57,324 nucleotides of DNA from a virus. The stretch spans positions 1-57,324 of IMG/VR virus record IMGVR_UViG_3300031727_000001. The stretch is one strand, 5' to 3'. Within the stretch, counting starts at the first letter, position 1. Each line of letters opens with the position of its first letter. The notes under the pieces are model-generated. The model made no database searches and was not told the DNA's origin. It was given only the letters and a program-made list of their open reading frames with translations. This document shows, piece by piece, positions 13,813 to 22,046 of the stretch. Both the position numbers and the translations under genes were made by a program.

Positions 13813-14816
13813 GCAGCATCGGTCACAATTCAGCAGCATATGGCGAAAAAATATCTGAGCCATTTGTTCTCGATGACGATCATAAGAAGTTATTCCACTA
13901 TGTCCAGTGGCAACTGTCAGACTACATCACCGGTACACAGGGAATGACCGTCGATCAGGAGGGCGTCTATATGCGCTTCCTTGTCAGGCTGTACGATCGC
14001 GGCAAGCCATTCCCTGACGATGACAGAATGATGGCTAGGGTTATGGCAATGGACCTGAGACCATGGCGCCGGATTAAAACCCAGCTTATCGAGATGGGAA
14101 AGATTCTCGTCAAGAGCGAAAGCTTGACAAATACACGCTTCGAACGAGAGCGCCAAAAGCGCGCAGCAGAGCTGAGAAAACAGGCCGAAAACACGAGAAA
14201 ATATTGGGAGGAAAAACGAGCCAAGAAGACGACTTCCGACGAACTTCCGGCGAACTTCGGGCAAACTTCCGGCGAACTTTGCTCAGAAGTTTTGGGGAAG
14301 TGTTCAAAAAAAGTCAATGAAATCAATGGAGACGGTAAACACCCCACATCGCAGTCTAGAGTCTATAGTCTAGAGTCTAAAGAAAGAAAGAAAGAGAGTC
14401 CTAACGGACTCTTGTCGTCTGGCGAGTGCCAGAGCGACGAGAAAATGACGGCTTCAAAAGCTGCGAGGATCGCCTTCGACCTGTACAACGAAACCGCTGA
14501 AGCCTGCGGTATACCGAAGGCTCGCATACTCAACAAATCCAGAGCAAGAGCGCTAGCGTTGAGGGTCAAAGAGGTCGGCGGAATTGAGGGATTTAAGCAG
14601 GCGCTTGCCAATCTGGCAAAATCATCATTCTGCTGCGGCCAAAACGATGACGGATGGGTAGCAACCATCGATTATGTTTGCCAACCCAAGGGATTTGCCA
14701 AACTTTACGACGGTGGATGGGGAAACGGCGCGCATCCAGTTACACGCGAAAAACCTAACGGTGCGACTAAGGGCAACTACAGTTTGAGCGGGAACTATAT
14801 CGGAGATTTGCTATGA
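13809..14816 (+). CDS. DUF1376-type replication protein
   Basis: 335 residues. The N-terminal 100 residues (FHYVQWQLSDYITGTQGMT, GVYMRFLVRLYDRGKPFPDD, WRRIKTQLIEMGKI) match the DUF1376/YdaU winged-helix pattern found in phage replication initiators. A basic linker (105-205) carries many lysines. The C-terminal 130 residues (RALALRVKEVGGIEGFKQAL, DDGWVATIDYVCQP, FAKLYDGGW) are the usual tail of such proteins. It likely binds the origin and loads the helicase encoded next. ATGA overlaps with both neighbours. Confidence 0.8.
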   Translation: MSSIGHNSAAYGEKISEPFVLDDDHKKLFHYVQWQLSDYITGTQGMTVDQEGVYMRFLVRLYDRGKPFPDDDRMMARVMAMDLRPWRRIKTQLIEMGKILVKSESLTNTRFERERQKRAAELRKQAENTRKYWEEKRAKKTTSDELPANFGQTSGELCSEVLGKCSKKVNEINGDGKHPTSQSRVYSLESKERKKESPNGLLSSGECQSDEKMTASKAARIAFDLYNETAEACGIPKARILNKSRARALALRVKEVGGIEGFKQALANLAKSSFCCGQNDDGWVATIDYVCQPKGFAKLYDGGWGNGAHPVTREKPNGATKGNYSLSGNYIGDLL

Positions 14817-15910
14817 ACCGAACATGGATTGCAACGAGCGAAGATCTTCTCGGCAAGCTCCGCGAAGTTAACGAAACCGCATATCTGATTTCCGATATCC
14901 AGCAAGCTGACCTGTCGAACGGCGAACTGATCGTGCTTGGCCCTGACGATGAGCCGAAAGATACGGCCCTGTCACTAGTCGCAAGGGGGGTTGACGCCTC
15001 ACGGTTAAGCTATGTGGACCTGCGAAAGGGCGACGATATCTTTGCTCGTATCGGAGCGCCAAAGCATCTTTTTTGGGATGATGTCGTTCCGGTTTCTCAG
15101 ATCACCGACGAGGATTTTCAAGTCTATCCGACAGGAATTCCATTCTTGCAGGCAGAACTCGGTTGGTACTGGCGTTTGCCGGAACTGGTGATCCTGTGCG
15201 GCCCCTATGGCTGCGGTAAGTCCACAATCGGTCAGATCTTGGCGGCAAATTTCGTCAATGAGAAGGATGCCGGCAGAGCTTTGGACAGCGGAGCAATGCT
15301 CTGTTCATGGGAAGATCTTGGCAGTGAAGTCAAGCGCAACATCAGCATGTTTTCCAAGGACAATCGCGCACCGGATCTGATGGACAAGATCCATTTTGTT
15401 CGGCGCCGTGCCTCTGAAGACAGGCTTGTTTCGTGGTATATGGATCTCGTTCGCTACCACTTCAAACGTTACGGGACACGGTTTTTCTTCCTTGATCCGT
15501 GGAATGAAATGGATCACCAGCGCGATCCGCGCCAGATGGAAACCGACTATGTGAAGGATGTCATGCGTGCCTTCCGTGATCTCGTGGACGAACTACAAAT
15601 CATCATGGTGATTGCGACGCATATTCCCGGCAAATTCATCAAAGGCGATGGCAGTATCGAGCCATTCAAGATCGGTCACGCTTTCGGGTCTTCGAATTTC
15701 GGCAACAAGGCCGATCGCGGCATCTGCATTGCTCGGACGAAGAAGTTTGACCCTTCAAATGGGCATTCCATCATCCGCCTCGACAAGGCGAAAGTCGAGC
15801 GCAAGATGGGCAAAAAAGGAACGGTCGCAGCAAGATTTATTGCCAATGAATTCCGGCTCTCACATGACCCCATAGCAACGCAGGGTGTCAAAGAAATCTG
15901 GAAGGATTGA
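14813..15910 (+). CDS. RecA-fold replicative helicase (DnaB/Twinkle-like), degenerate Toprim N terminus
   Basis: 365 residues. Walker A GPYGCGKST at 130-138; Walker B-like FFFLDPWNEMD around residue 222; a later IIMVIATHIPG segment and KADRGICIARTKK follow the order of RecA-fold helicases. Residues 20-90 look like a shortened Toprim domain (ELIVLGPDDEPKDTALSLVA) without an obvious full catalytic set, as in T7 gp4-like proteins that have lost primase activity. Priming is then supplied by the next gene, a primase-polymerase. Predicted to unwind phage DNA at the fork. Confidence 0.85.
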   Translation: MNRTWIATSEDLLGKLREVNETAYLISDIQQADLSNGELIVLGPDDEPKDTALSLVARGVDASRLSYVDLRKGDDIFARIGAPKHLFWDDVVPVSQITDEDFQVYPTGIPFLQAELGWYWRLPELVILCGPYGCGKSTIGQILAANFVNEKDAGRALDSGAMLCSWEDLGSEVKRNISMFSKDNRAPDLMDKIHFVRRRASEDRLVSWYMDLVRYHFKRYGTRFFFLDPWNEMDHQRDPRQMETDYVKDVMRAFRDLVDELQIIMVIATHIPGKFIKGDGSIEPFKIGHAFGSSNFGNKADRGICIARTKKFDPSNGHSIIRLDKAKVERKMGKKGTVAARFIANEFRLSHDPIATQGVKEIWKD

Positions 15911-15913
15911 GCA

Positions 15914-16690
15914 ATGTTTCTAGAAACAGCCTTCTATCTTGTTCCGCTTGGGTTCAAGATTTTCCCACTTGCACCCGGAGCAAAAATTCCCGCGATTGCC
16001 AAGGTCAAGGGCGGTCGTGGCTGCCTTGATGCAACCGATGATGAGGACATTATCGAGGATTGGGCATGGCACCTGCCAAAGGCGAATGTAGGCATCGCGA
16101 CAGGCGATGTATCAAACTGCATAGTGATAGATCTGGATCCACGCAACGGGTCGGATAAATCTATCGCCGATCTGAAAAAAGCAGGGTGTGAATTCCCACC
16201 GACTGTGACGGCGAGGACGGCCAATGGCGGGACGCATTTCTATTACGCCTATGAGCCTAGCCTGAAAAATTCCAAATCAGCCCTGGCGCCCGGAATCGAT
16301 GTCAAGACGAGTGGCGGCTATGTAGTAGCACCACCTTCCGTTCTGGATGGAGGAAAGCGCTACCAGTGGATTAATTCACCGCTTGGCGGAGATTTTCCAA
16401 AGCTTCCACAATGGGCAATCAAAAAACTCAAGCCATCTCCTGCGCCAGTGTTCAAGCGCTCAAGCGCCAAGGCAGAAGGGGATATTGCGCCACTCGCGAA
16501 CTACCTTGCAAATATTGGCGAAGGCAACCGCAATAATATCTTGTTTTGGGCCGCTTGTCAGGCTGCCAAGACAGGACTTCTCGACGCGAATGGAAAGGCG
16601 ATATTGTCTGAGGCAGCCAGATCATGTGGCCTTGATCCAAAAGAAGTAGCGAGAACAATAAACAGCGCTGAAGAACGAGGAAAACTGTGA
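15914..16690 (+). CDS. primase-polymerase (PrimPol, bifunctional primase/polymerase N-terminal family)
   Basis: 258 residues. The archaeo-eukaryotic primase core is clear: catalytic D73-x-D75 in CIVIDLDPRNG, H108 in GGTHFYY, and D129 in GIDVKTSGGYVVAPPS. The N terminus has the usual YLVPLGFKIFPLAPGAKIPA. A short C-terminal helical region (GNRNNILFWAACQAA) follows in place of a helicase. With the separate helicase upstream it makes a two-gene version of the common primase-helicase fusion. Confidence 0.9.
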   Translation: MFLETAFYLVPLGFKIFPLAPGAKIPAIAKVKGGRGCLDATDDEDIIEDWAWHLPKANVGIATGDVSNCIVIDLDPRNGSDKSIADLKKAGCEFPPTVTARTANGGTHFYYAYEPSLKNSKSALAPGIDVKTSGGYVVAPPSVLDGGKRYQWINSPLGGDFPKLPQWAIKKLKPSPAPVFKRSSAKAEGDIAPLANYLANIGEGNRNNILFWAACQAAKTGLLDANGKAILSEAARSCGLDPKEVARTINSAEERGKL

Positions 16691-16752
16691 GTAAGATAGT
16701 AGATGTTTTTGTTCTTGGTGAACATCCAAGCGGGAATACGTAAATATGCTCT

Positions 16753-16944
16753 ATGTCAAAGGAGGGTGCGAATACATTCTTATTGGCAAAAAAGCATATT
16801 ATAGAACCAAGGAAATACCGCAAGGATGCGTTCAATACTTTTGAAGTCAATGACTTTGGATGGAGGAGCCATAGGCAACTTTGCGGCGATGAAATTTTTG
16901 AGCGCGAAAAAGAGCGCCGCAAGGAATGGAAAAAGAACCGATGA
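16753..16944 (+). CDS. small basic protein, start uncertain
   Basis: 63 residues, strongly basic C terminus (FEREKERRKEWKKNR). Its TGA overlaps the next ATG (ATGA at 16941-16944), the main evidence that the frame is used. The start at 16753 lacks a clear ribosome binding site, and a competing 33-codon frame begins at 16746, so the exact start is unsure. Confidence 0.5.
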   Translation: MSKEGANTFLLAKKHIIEPRKYRKDAFNTFEVNDFGWRSHRQLCGDEIFEREKERRKEWKKNR

Positions 16945-17237
16945 GTAAAGACCAGAAAGAGATCTGCCTGTACTGCAAGTGGTGGAAATCGGTTATGGGT
17001 TCGACCAACGAAGGTCGCCAAGGGGAATGCCGCGTTTCGCCGCCAATAGCGTGGAAATATGAAAACTGGGCGCTCCCTAAAAAACTATGGCCGGAGACTA
17101 GCGAGGGGGACTGGTGCGGGAAATTCACCGAGCGCCGCGACGACCATGCGACATCGTCCTCCACCTTCGAACACATCTCAGAACCGGCAAACCGTATACT
17201 TGATAATATCCGCGTCATAGGGGAGGACGGGAAGTGA
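16941..17237 (+). CDS. cysteine-rich (probable zinc-binding) protein
   Basis: 98 residues, started at the ATGA-coupled ATG at 16941. Four cysteines in the pattern C-L-Y-C ... GEC ... DWC, with WPETSEGDWCGKF, suggest one small zinc site in the first 62 residues. The same arrangement is familiar from small phage proteins near replication genes, role unknown. The C-terminal third is unrelated and polar. Confidence 0.65.
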   Translation: MSKDQKEICLYCKWWKSVMGSTNEGRQGECRVSPPIAWKYENWALPKKLWPETSEGDWCGKFTERRDDHATSSSTFEHISEPANRILDNIRVIGEDGK

Positions 17238-17452
17238 GCGAAGACAACCCACTCCCAGATTTCTGGCTCCGCGTAGCTGAATCCCATCTTGCCAGTGAGG
17301 ATGTTGATAATTTCGACCCAGACGGAACGGAGCAATCAAATGTCCGGCTTTATGAGATGGTTGGCGTGTGCAACGAAGCTGCCATCAATCTTATCGAATA
17401 TGTCGTTGAGCACAAGGATGAGCTTCTGGAAAATTTGAAGGGGGCAGCATGA
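17234..17452 (+). CDS. small acidic hypothetical protein
   Basis: 72 residues, acidic, overlapping the previous gene by 4 bases (GTGA, GTG start) and coupled to the truncated gene that follows (ATGA at 17449-17452). No family recognised. Confidence 0.6.
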   Translation: MSEDNPLPDFWLRVAESHLASEDVDNFDPDGTEQSNVRLYEMVGVCNEAAINLIEYVVEHKDELLENLKGAA

Positions 17453-17508
17453 CCACCACCCCACCATCCCCAGAAGACAGGGCGAGAGAGATCGTCAAGG
17501 CTAGGTAA
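17449..17508 (+). pseudogene. truncated gene, interrupted at the tnpB start
   Basis: Only 19 codons (MTTTPPSPEDRAREIVKAR) before a TAA that overlaps the tnpB ATG as TAATG. The start is ATGA-coupled to the preceding gene, so it was once an operon member. SPEDRAREIV is a typical opening of longer small phage proteins. The simplest explanation is that the TnpB element replaced or displaced the rest of this gene. I did not find the missing part downstream of the element. Confidence 0.5.
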
Positions 17509-18641
17509 TGGCGATTCTGTCCTACAAATTCCGCATTGAGCCGAGCCGGACGCAGTCCGCTACGCTGAGCGCAATGATGCGCGACTTCTGCCATCTCTAT
17601 AACGCTGCGCTTGAGCATCGTATCGCGGCTTATCGCAAGGGTGTCACGATCAAGCGCAACGAACAGATCGTCACATTGCCGGTTATCCGGCGCGATGCAC
17701 CAGAGACGCATGGACGCTGGTCCTGCACTGCGCAACAACAAGTACTGCGTAAACTGGACAAGGCGTATCAGGCATTCTTTGGGCGCATCTCGCGCGGGGT
17801 AAAGTCCGGTTTCCCGCGTTTTCGTGCCAGTGCCCGCTACCACGCCGCAGACTTTCGCGTCGGCGACGGGATGACGATCCGCAAATCCGGCAAGCTTGGC
17901 TTCGTCGGCGTGCCCGGCGAAATCAAAGTCCGCTGGCATCGCGATATGCCGTCCAAGCCGAAATCCGCGATCCTCACCCGGCAGGCAGGAAAGTGGTACG
18001 TCATTTTTCATGTCGAGATCGAGGCGGATGACGCGAACCGTAACGAAGCCAGCATCGGCATCGACTTTGGCCTGACGAATCTTGTTGCACTGAGCACTGG
18101 AGAGACGATCTCTCGTCCCGGCTGGACCAAGCGCGCTGCGCGCGAGTTACGGCGTCGCCAGCGTGCAATTTCTCGATGCAAACGTGGGTCGAACGTTCGA
18201 CGAAAGCGAGTTGCGGTGCTCGCCAAGTTCTCTGGGCAAGTCGCAGCCAAACGGCGCGACTTCTGCCACAAACTTACACGTGATCTGGTAAACCGTTTCG
18301 GTCGGATTGCTGTCGAAGACCTCAACATAAAGGGTTTGGCGCGCTCAATGCTTGCCAAGCACATTCACGACGCCGCGTGGGCGCAAATCGCTACGTTCGC
18401 TTCCTACAAAGCTGCAAACGCTGGTGGAGAAGTAACTAAAGTCGATCCGCGTGGCACTAGCCAAGAATGCCCTGGATGTGGACAGATCGTCGCCAAAACA
18501 CTTGCGACCAGAGAGCACCGCTGCGAATGCGGTTGCGTTCTGGATCGTGATGTGGCGGCAGCAATGGTCGTGCATTTCAGAGCCTTCGGTTTCTGGCCCG
18601 GTGCGGGCCTTGGTCAGCTAAGCGTGCCGGTTGCGGCGTAG
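17508..18641 (+). CDS. tnpB: TnpB, RNA-guided nuclease of IS200/IS605-type elements, catalytic set intact
   Basis: 377 residues. N-terminal SYKFRIEPSRTQSATL and LYNAALEHRI are the TnpB opening. RuvC residues are all present: D186 in GIDFGL, E270 in IAVEDLN, D346/D348 in LDRDVAAAM. A zinc ribbon C321-x-x-C324 ... C339-x-C341 is complete. Family members cut DNA guided by an RNA transcribed from the end of their own gene. No tnpA transposase is present, so this copy cannot move by itself. It sits tightly in the replication operon after a truncated gene, as expected of a homing-like insertion. Two stable hairpins follow the stop codon. Confidence 0.9.
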   Translation: MAILSYKFRIEPSRTQSATLSAMMRDFCHLYNAALEHRIAAYRKGVTIKRNEQIVTLPVIRRDAPETHGRWSCTAQQQVLRKLDKAYQAFFGRISRGVKSGFPRFRASARYHAADFRVGDGMTIRKSGKLGFVGVPGEIKVRWHRDMPSKPKSAILTRQAGKWYVIFHVEIEADDANRNEASIGIDFGLTNLVALSTGETISRPGWTKRAARELRRRQRAISRCKRGSNVRRKRVAVLAKFSGQVAAKRRDFCHKLTRDLVNRFGRIAVEDLNIKGLARSMLAKHIHDAAWAQIATFASYKAANAGGEVTKVDPRGTSQECPGCGQIVAKTLATREHRCECGCVLDRDVAAAMVVHFRAFGFWPGAGLGQLSVPVAA

Positions 18642-18730
18642 CTTTGATCAGAAGCTGCAAGCAAGGGCTTGCGGCGGTTCACAGCGGAAGCTGTGGTGGA
18701 GTAGTTAACGGAGCCAGTCTGATGGCCTGA
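18642..18730 (+). ncRNA. candidate omega-RNA 3' scaffold and guide region of TnpB
   Basis: Directly after tnpB, two perfect hairpins with tetraloops follow each other: GCAAGC-AAGG-GCTTGC (18657-18672) and CACAGC-GGAA-GCTGTG (18680-18695). GGTGGAGTAGTTAAC then ends at 18709, resembling right ends of IS200/IS605-type elements. Omega-RNAs span the tnpB 3' end and this element end, and the first 15-20 bases beyond act as guide. Here that would be about 18710-18729. Boundaries are inferred by eye. Confidence 0.5.
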
Positions 18731-18751
18731 AACAGAGGGGAAGGAACCAGA

Positions 18752-18901
18752 ATGATTACAGACTATACGCCGTGGATAATTCTTGGGATCATCACAATAG
18801 GGAATTTCTGTCTCGCATGGGTCTGTATAAGCTATGCGAAGCTTGCTCAGGAGGCCTGTAGGAAATCTCTTGGAATTACGCATGAGGGCAAACCTGAATG
18901 A
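18752..18901 (+). CDS. 49-residue membrane protein
   Basis: Starts at 18752 after GGGGAAGGAACC, a good ribosome binding site. One hydrophobic helix at about residues 8-29 (WIILGIITIGNFCLAWVCI), then a polar tail. Its TGA overlaps the next ATG (ATGA at 18898-18901). First gene after the TnpB element. Function unknown. Confidence 0.6.
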   Translation: MITDYTPWIILGIITIGNFCLAWVCISYAKLAQEACRKSLGITHEGKPE

Positions 18902-19446
18902 GCAAAAAGCAGACTGTCGTCAAAACCTTTGCCGAGATCAACATCAAGGATCGCACTCGTCTGCTGGCAGATCTGCGCATTCTTACGGTCATCCATAGGG
19001 GGGAGTCAGAACGCGCATTCGAGCCAAAGACTGGAACCTTCCTTCACGATCTATGGCGCCAGAGGCATTTTGACCTCAGGCAGCAGCGTGCATGGAAAAC
19101 CTGGCGTCACGAGTGTGACATCGCTGAAGGCAAGAGCGGCGGAGTCGTAGGCGGATACGGTGATTTCACGGATGGCGGCAGCGATGGCGACAAGATCCCC
19201 AAGGCATTCGAAAACTACGCCCTGACCCGATGCCGTGATATCCTCGAAAACCATCTCGGTCGCCGTGACGCCAAGCTGCTCGCTGATCTCACCCAGCATG
19301 ACCTCGGCCGCATCCCCGATCTATCAGCAGAACAGATCGGTGTCGTCAGGTCCGGCTTCAATAAGGTCAAGATCCACGCCAAGATTGCCGGCATCGTCAA
19401 CATACAGTCGCTGTTTTCGAGGATGGCCGACTATTATTTTTACTGA
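18898..19446 (+). CDS. hypothetical protein, last gene of the early rightward operon
   Basis: 182 residues. The N-terminal half is basic and arginine-rich. A glycine-rich segment (GGVVGGYGDFTDGGSDG) splits it from a helical C-terminal half. No family recognised. By position, between replication genes and the Rha/late region, it could be a late-gene activator or antiterminator, but no motif supports that. Confidence 0.6.
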   Translation: MSKKQTVVKTFAEINIKDRTRLLADLRILTVIHRGESERAFEPKTGTFLHDLWRQRHFDLRQQRAWKTWRHECDIAEGKSGGVVGGYGDFTDGGSDGDKIPKAFENYALTRCRDILENHLGRRDAKLLADLTQHDLGRIPDLSAEQIGVVRSGFNKVKIHAKIAGIVNIQSLFSRMADYYFY

Positions 19447-19500
19447 TTTTAAGACTTATCCACAAGGCAATCTTTTTTGAGATTTTTCTTGACATTGGTA

Positions 19501-19529
19501 TTGACTTGAAATCGCTTTCAATTTAAAAT
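19501..19529 (+). promoter_or_regulatory. promoter with operator palindrome inside the spacer
   Basis: TTGACT (19501-19506), a 17-bp spacer and TAAAAT (19524-19529) form a near-consensus sigma70 promoter. The palindrome TTGAAA-TCGC-TTTCAA (19506-19521) fills the spacer, so a protein bound there would block polymerase. It lies upstream of the Rha-type gene. The leader region 19530-19754 has no gene and holds a hairpin at 19690. Confidence 0.6.
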
Positions 19530-19689
19530 TCGAACTTGACTCGGGGCGAATTGCGCCTTTTTCACTTTTTGCGCCTTGGCATAGGCCAGCACTCTCCACC
19601 CAATTCAGATGATCTTGAGCAAGAGCGAGTTGACTTCGCGCCATGCCAGCAACGCAATTGACGTCCAGTAAAAACTAGCCTAAAAAGAC

Positions 19690-19724
19690 AAAGCCGCCGG
19701 GCGATGGCACGCCCAAACGGCTTT
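19690..19724 (+). other. hairpin in the leader of the Rha-type gene
   Basis: Nested inverted repeats: AAAGCCG/CGGCTTT outside (19690-19696 / 19718-19724) and GGGCG/CGCCC inside, with one extra T after the right arm. It lies 30 bases before the Rha-type start codon, so it could act as a terminator of read-through or an attenuator. Confidence 0.45.
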
Positions 19725-19754
19725 TGACCACAGCCAACTTTCACGGAGTTAACT

Positions 19755-20423
19755 ATGGCTGACAATGATTTACCTGAAAATCCAGAAGATCGCAAGCTCG
19801 CTCTTTTTATGAAGGACGGGCAAATCTTTGCCGACAGTCGGGATGTTGCCATTTCCTTCGGGAAGCAGCACAAGCATGTGCTGGAGGCGATCCGCAATCT
19901 TGAATGTTCGCCTGATTTCAGGGGGTCGAATTTTCGTCCCTTTAAAATCAACGACTTAAGTGGCTACTCAACTTCTCACGTTGATATGACCCGCGATGTT
20001 TTTGTGTTTCTCGCGATGGGCTTTACCGGTGCGAAAGCTGCTCAATGGAAAGAGCGATACATTGAAGCTTTCAACGTGATGGAAAAGCAGCTTCAAGAGA
20101 TTAAGCCGGTCGTCAGCCAGTTCGACATGATGCGAGCGGTTATCGACAATCTTGAAAGCAACAATCAGCGTTTATTCTCGGTAGAGCGAGCGGTTGAGAA
20201 TCTTGGCGCTCATGAGGATTACCAAAGCATCAAGGCTTATGCTACACTGAATGGACTCAAGATTTCTAAGCAACAATCTGGAGAGCTTGGCCGTGCCGCG
20301 ACAGCTCTTTCCCGTCAAGAAAACCAGAAAATCGGTACCCAGCCAGATGAGACCTATGGAAAAGTAAACACTTATCATAGGTCAGTCTTGGAAAAGATTT
20401 TTGCAGATGTGAGGGGCACTTAA
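19755..20423 (+). CDS. rha: Rha-family phage regulatory protein
   Basis: 222 residues. Residues 12-110 carry the Rha pattern: ADSRDVAISFGKQHKHVLEAIRNLE, then SHVDMTRDVFVFLAMGFTGAKAAQWKERYIEAFN. The remaining half (EDYQSIKAYATLNGLKISKQQSGELGRAA region) looks like a separate DNA-binding domain of the kind fused to Rha and antirepressor proteins. Rha proteins affect phage growth and lysis/lysogeny choice. Expression is probably controlled by the operator-containing promoter at 19501. Confidence 0.85.
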   Translation: MADNDLPENPEDRKLALFMKDGQIFADSRDVAISFGKQHKHVLEAIRNLECSPDFRGSNFRPFKINDLSGYSTSHVDMTRDVFVFLAMGFTGAKAAQWKERYIEAFNVMEKQLQEIKPVVSQFDMMRAVIDNLESNNQRLFSVERAVENLGAHEDYQSIKAYATLNGLKISKQQSGELGRAATALSRQENQKIGTQPDETYGKVNTYHRSVLEKIFADVRGT

Positions 20424-20833
20424 ACCCACGAGCAGGTGAGAGGCCTGCCAGCATCTAGTCTGATCTGCCATGTGCAGAAACAGCATTCGAATCCGTTCCG
20501 GCGGGTTCAGCAAGCTTCTGGCTGCAGGGTTCATGCGAGGATCGCGTGGGGGCTGATTTATCACCTCCTGACCCACCTCGACAGTGCCGCCAGAATTCAG
20601 CATCAACTATCCGGAATTTCCGGATAGTTGGCCTGTCAAGGTCTCCCGCTCTCCCTTGGCTGAGAAAAGAGCGGGGAAGTTTACGGGTCCTATAGCCTAG
20701 GCTCAATTGTCTAAACTAGCGCTGCAACGCTACCTAGACGGATACGAAAGCTCACCCACCGACAGCACGCTGTCGGCGCAGGCCAAAGACTTCGGTTAGC
20801 GGCCTGCTCTCAACCCCATAGAGGACAGCACCA
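20424..20833. other. gene-free, hairpin-rich stretch before the late genes
   Basis: No convincing gene in 410 bp. Four strong inverted repeats are packed in its second half: CAACTATCCGG/CCGGATAGTTG (20604-20630), CCCGCTCT/AGAGCGGG (20645-20675), CCGACAG/CTGTCGG with a 4-base loop (20759-20776), and GCAGGCC/GGCCTGC (20778-20807). It could encode a structured RNA, a leader controlling late genes, or hold a terminator and a promoter. No sigma70 promoter stands out. Confidence 0.45.
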
Positions 20834-20914
20834 ATGAAAAGCCCTCTTCCGCCTCAAGTTTCCGGCCTGGTCACTCCGCCGCACTATGGCCCAATCTTCC
20901 CTGACGACACATGA
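20834..20914 (+). CDS. 26-residue proline-rich peptide
   Basis: MKSPLPPQVSG and onward, starting at 20834 after AGAGGACAG, which is a fair ribosome binding site. Its TGA overlaps an ATG that opens a 13-codon frame ending in the GTG start of the next gene. That is a coupled chain of tiny frames. May be a leader peptide rather than a functional protein. Confidence 0.35.
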   Translation: MKSPLPPQVSGLVTPPHYGPIFPDDT

Positions 20915-20948
20915 GCTATACCATCTCACAGCTACAGGTTTCTAACCA

Positions 20949-21698
20949 GTGACTTTAGGACTAGGATTGGGACTTTTTCCAGGAATACAAGGCGGGGCAG
21001 CGGCTCCCGCGTTTGACCCTGCCTCTTTGTTCAGTAGCGGAGAAGATGGCTACATCTACGATGTTCAGGCTGATGGCGCGGTTTTTGAGGAAAGAACAAG
21101 CCCCACAACACCGCCAAATGACGGCGACGATTTTGGCACGTTACTGGATCTGTCTGGCAATGGCAATCATGCTATTGCCCCTTCTGATTCTGATCGTCCG
21201 AGATATGAAATTGACGCCAACGGACCACGTTGTAATTACGCTTTCACGCTTGGGTCAAGGTTGGTTGCAACTTTTGATCTAAATCAGCCAACCACAATCG
21301 TTGGCGCATTTGTAAATCCTTCTGCTTTTGTAACAGGGGTTCTTATTGACGGTCTTTCGAGCTTTTCCTGTGCTTTGTTCGGGGACTCCAATGTCCCTTC
21401 CTTTTTTGCTGGCGGCTCAGTAATATCGGCGAGTGCTGTTACGGCTAATGAAGGTTTTGTGATAACAGTTAGGTCGAGCGGCGCGACCAGCCGCATTGCA
21501 AGGAATGCAGAGGCTTACGCAACAGGTAATACGGGAAGTCGAAATGCAGGCGGCGTTTCTCTTGGAGCGACAACATCAGGCGCCAATGGCGGGTCCGCCA
21601 GTCTTTACCGCGTAATTGGAATTGGCCGTGACCTCACAGACGATGAAATCACTTCAGCTCGTCAATGGTGTGCAGAGGCAGCGGGTGTCACTCTGTAA
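20949..21698 (+). CDS. putative structural protein with LamG-like fold
   Basis: 249 residues, GTG start coupled to the stop of a tiny upstream frame (GTGA). After a glycine-rich start it has FGTLLDLSGNGNHAIAP, a motif seen near the start of concanavalin/LamG-like domains, then beta-rich sequence and a closing DLTDDEITSARQWCAEAAG helix. Phages carry such domains in decoration or fibre proteins that bind carbohydrate. It is the first substantial gene of the late region, before terminase, which suggests a virion surface role. Confidence 0.65.
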   Translation: MTLGLGLGLFPGIQGGAAAPAFDPASLFSSGEDGYIYDVQADGAVFEERTSPTTPPNDGDDFGTLLDLSGNGNHAIAPSDSDRPRYEIDANGPRCNYAFTLGSRLVATFDLNQPTTIVGAFVNPSAFVTGVLIDGLSSFSCALFGDSNVPSFFAGGSVISASAVTANEGFVITVRSSGATSRIARNAEAYATGNTGSRNAGGVSLGATTSGANGGSASLYRVIGIGRDLTDDEITSARQWCAEAAGVTL

Positions 21699-21753
21699 AA
21701 GATTTAATGAGCCAAGAGACTAAAAATTCCTCACCCTCTACGGACAGTGAACA

Positions 21754-21801
21754 ATGGCGACAGCTTATATAACTGAGTACAATACGCAGAAGAGAGACTG
21801 A
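21754..21801 (+). pseudogene. very short frame, possibly a truncated structural gene
   Basis: 15 codons, MATAYITEYNTQKRD. The opening MATAYITEY is a usual start of longer small structural proteins in alphaproteobacterial phages (from memory), so this may be a remnant that stops early. It ends 2 bases before the next ATG. Confidence 0.3.
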
Positions 21802-21803
21802 AG

Positions 21804-22046
21804 ATGAGCCAACATCCCGTCAACCGGGACATTAACGGTCCCGTCAAGGGCGAAGCAATAACGCCAGACACTCCATTCAAGCCTTGTGCCGGCGTAAGTT
21901 GCGCGGTTGCTGGCGCCAGCACTGTTACATGGCTTGACGGCAGCACCAGCAGCTATTATTTTCTTCAGGGTCCAAACGCCCTGCAGATCACTAACATCGC
22001 CTCCGGCGGTGACGCCAGCGGATTTGTTGCGCTCTACAACCAATGA
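21804..22046 (+). CDS. hypothetical small protein, likely structural
   Basis: 80 residues, beta-rich (CAVAGASTVTWLDGSTSSYYFLQ), beginning MSQHPVNRDINGPVKGE. It starts 2 bases after a 15-codon frame and overlaps the next gene by 4 bases. No family recognised, but size and position before terminase suit a decoration or accessory protein. Confidence 0.6.
   Translation: MSQHPVNRDINGPVKGEAITPDTPFKPCAGVSCAVAGASTVTWLDGSTSSYYFLQGPNALQITNIASGGDASGFVALYNQ

Noticed and set aside
17508-18641. Complete IS200/IS605 insertion sequence
   Set aside because: No tnpA transposase gene is present and the left end cannot be recognised, so only TnpB and its candidate RNA are called.
20424-20833. tRNA gene
   Set aside because: A TTCGAATCC-like stretch near 20488 suggested a T loop, but no acceptor, D or anticodon stems can be paired around it.
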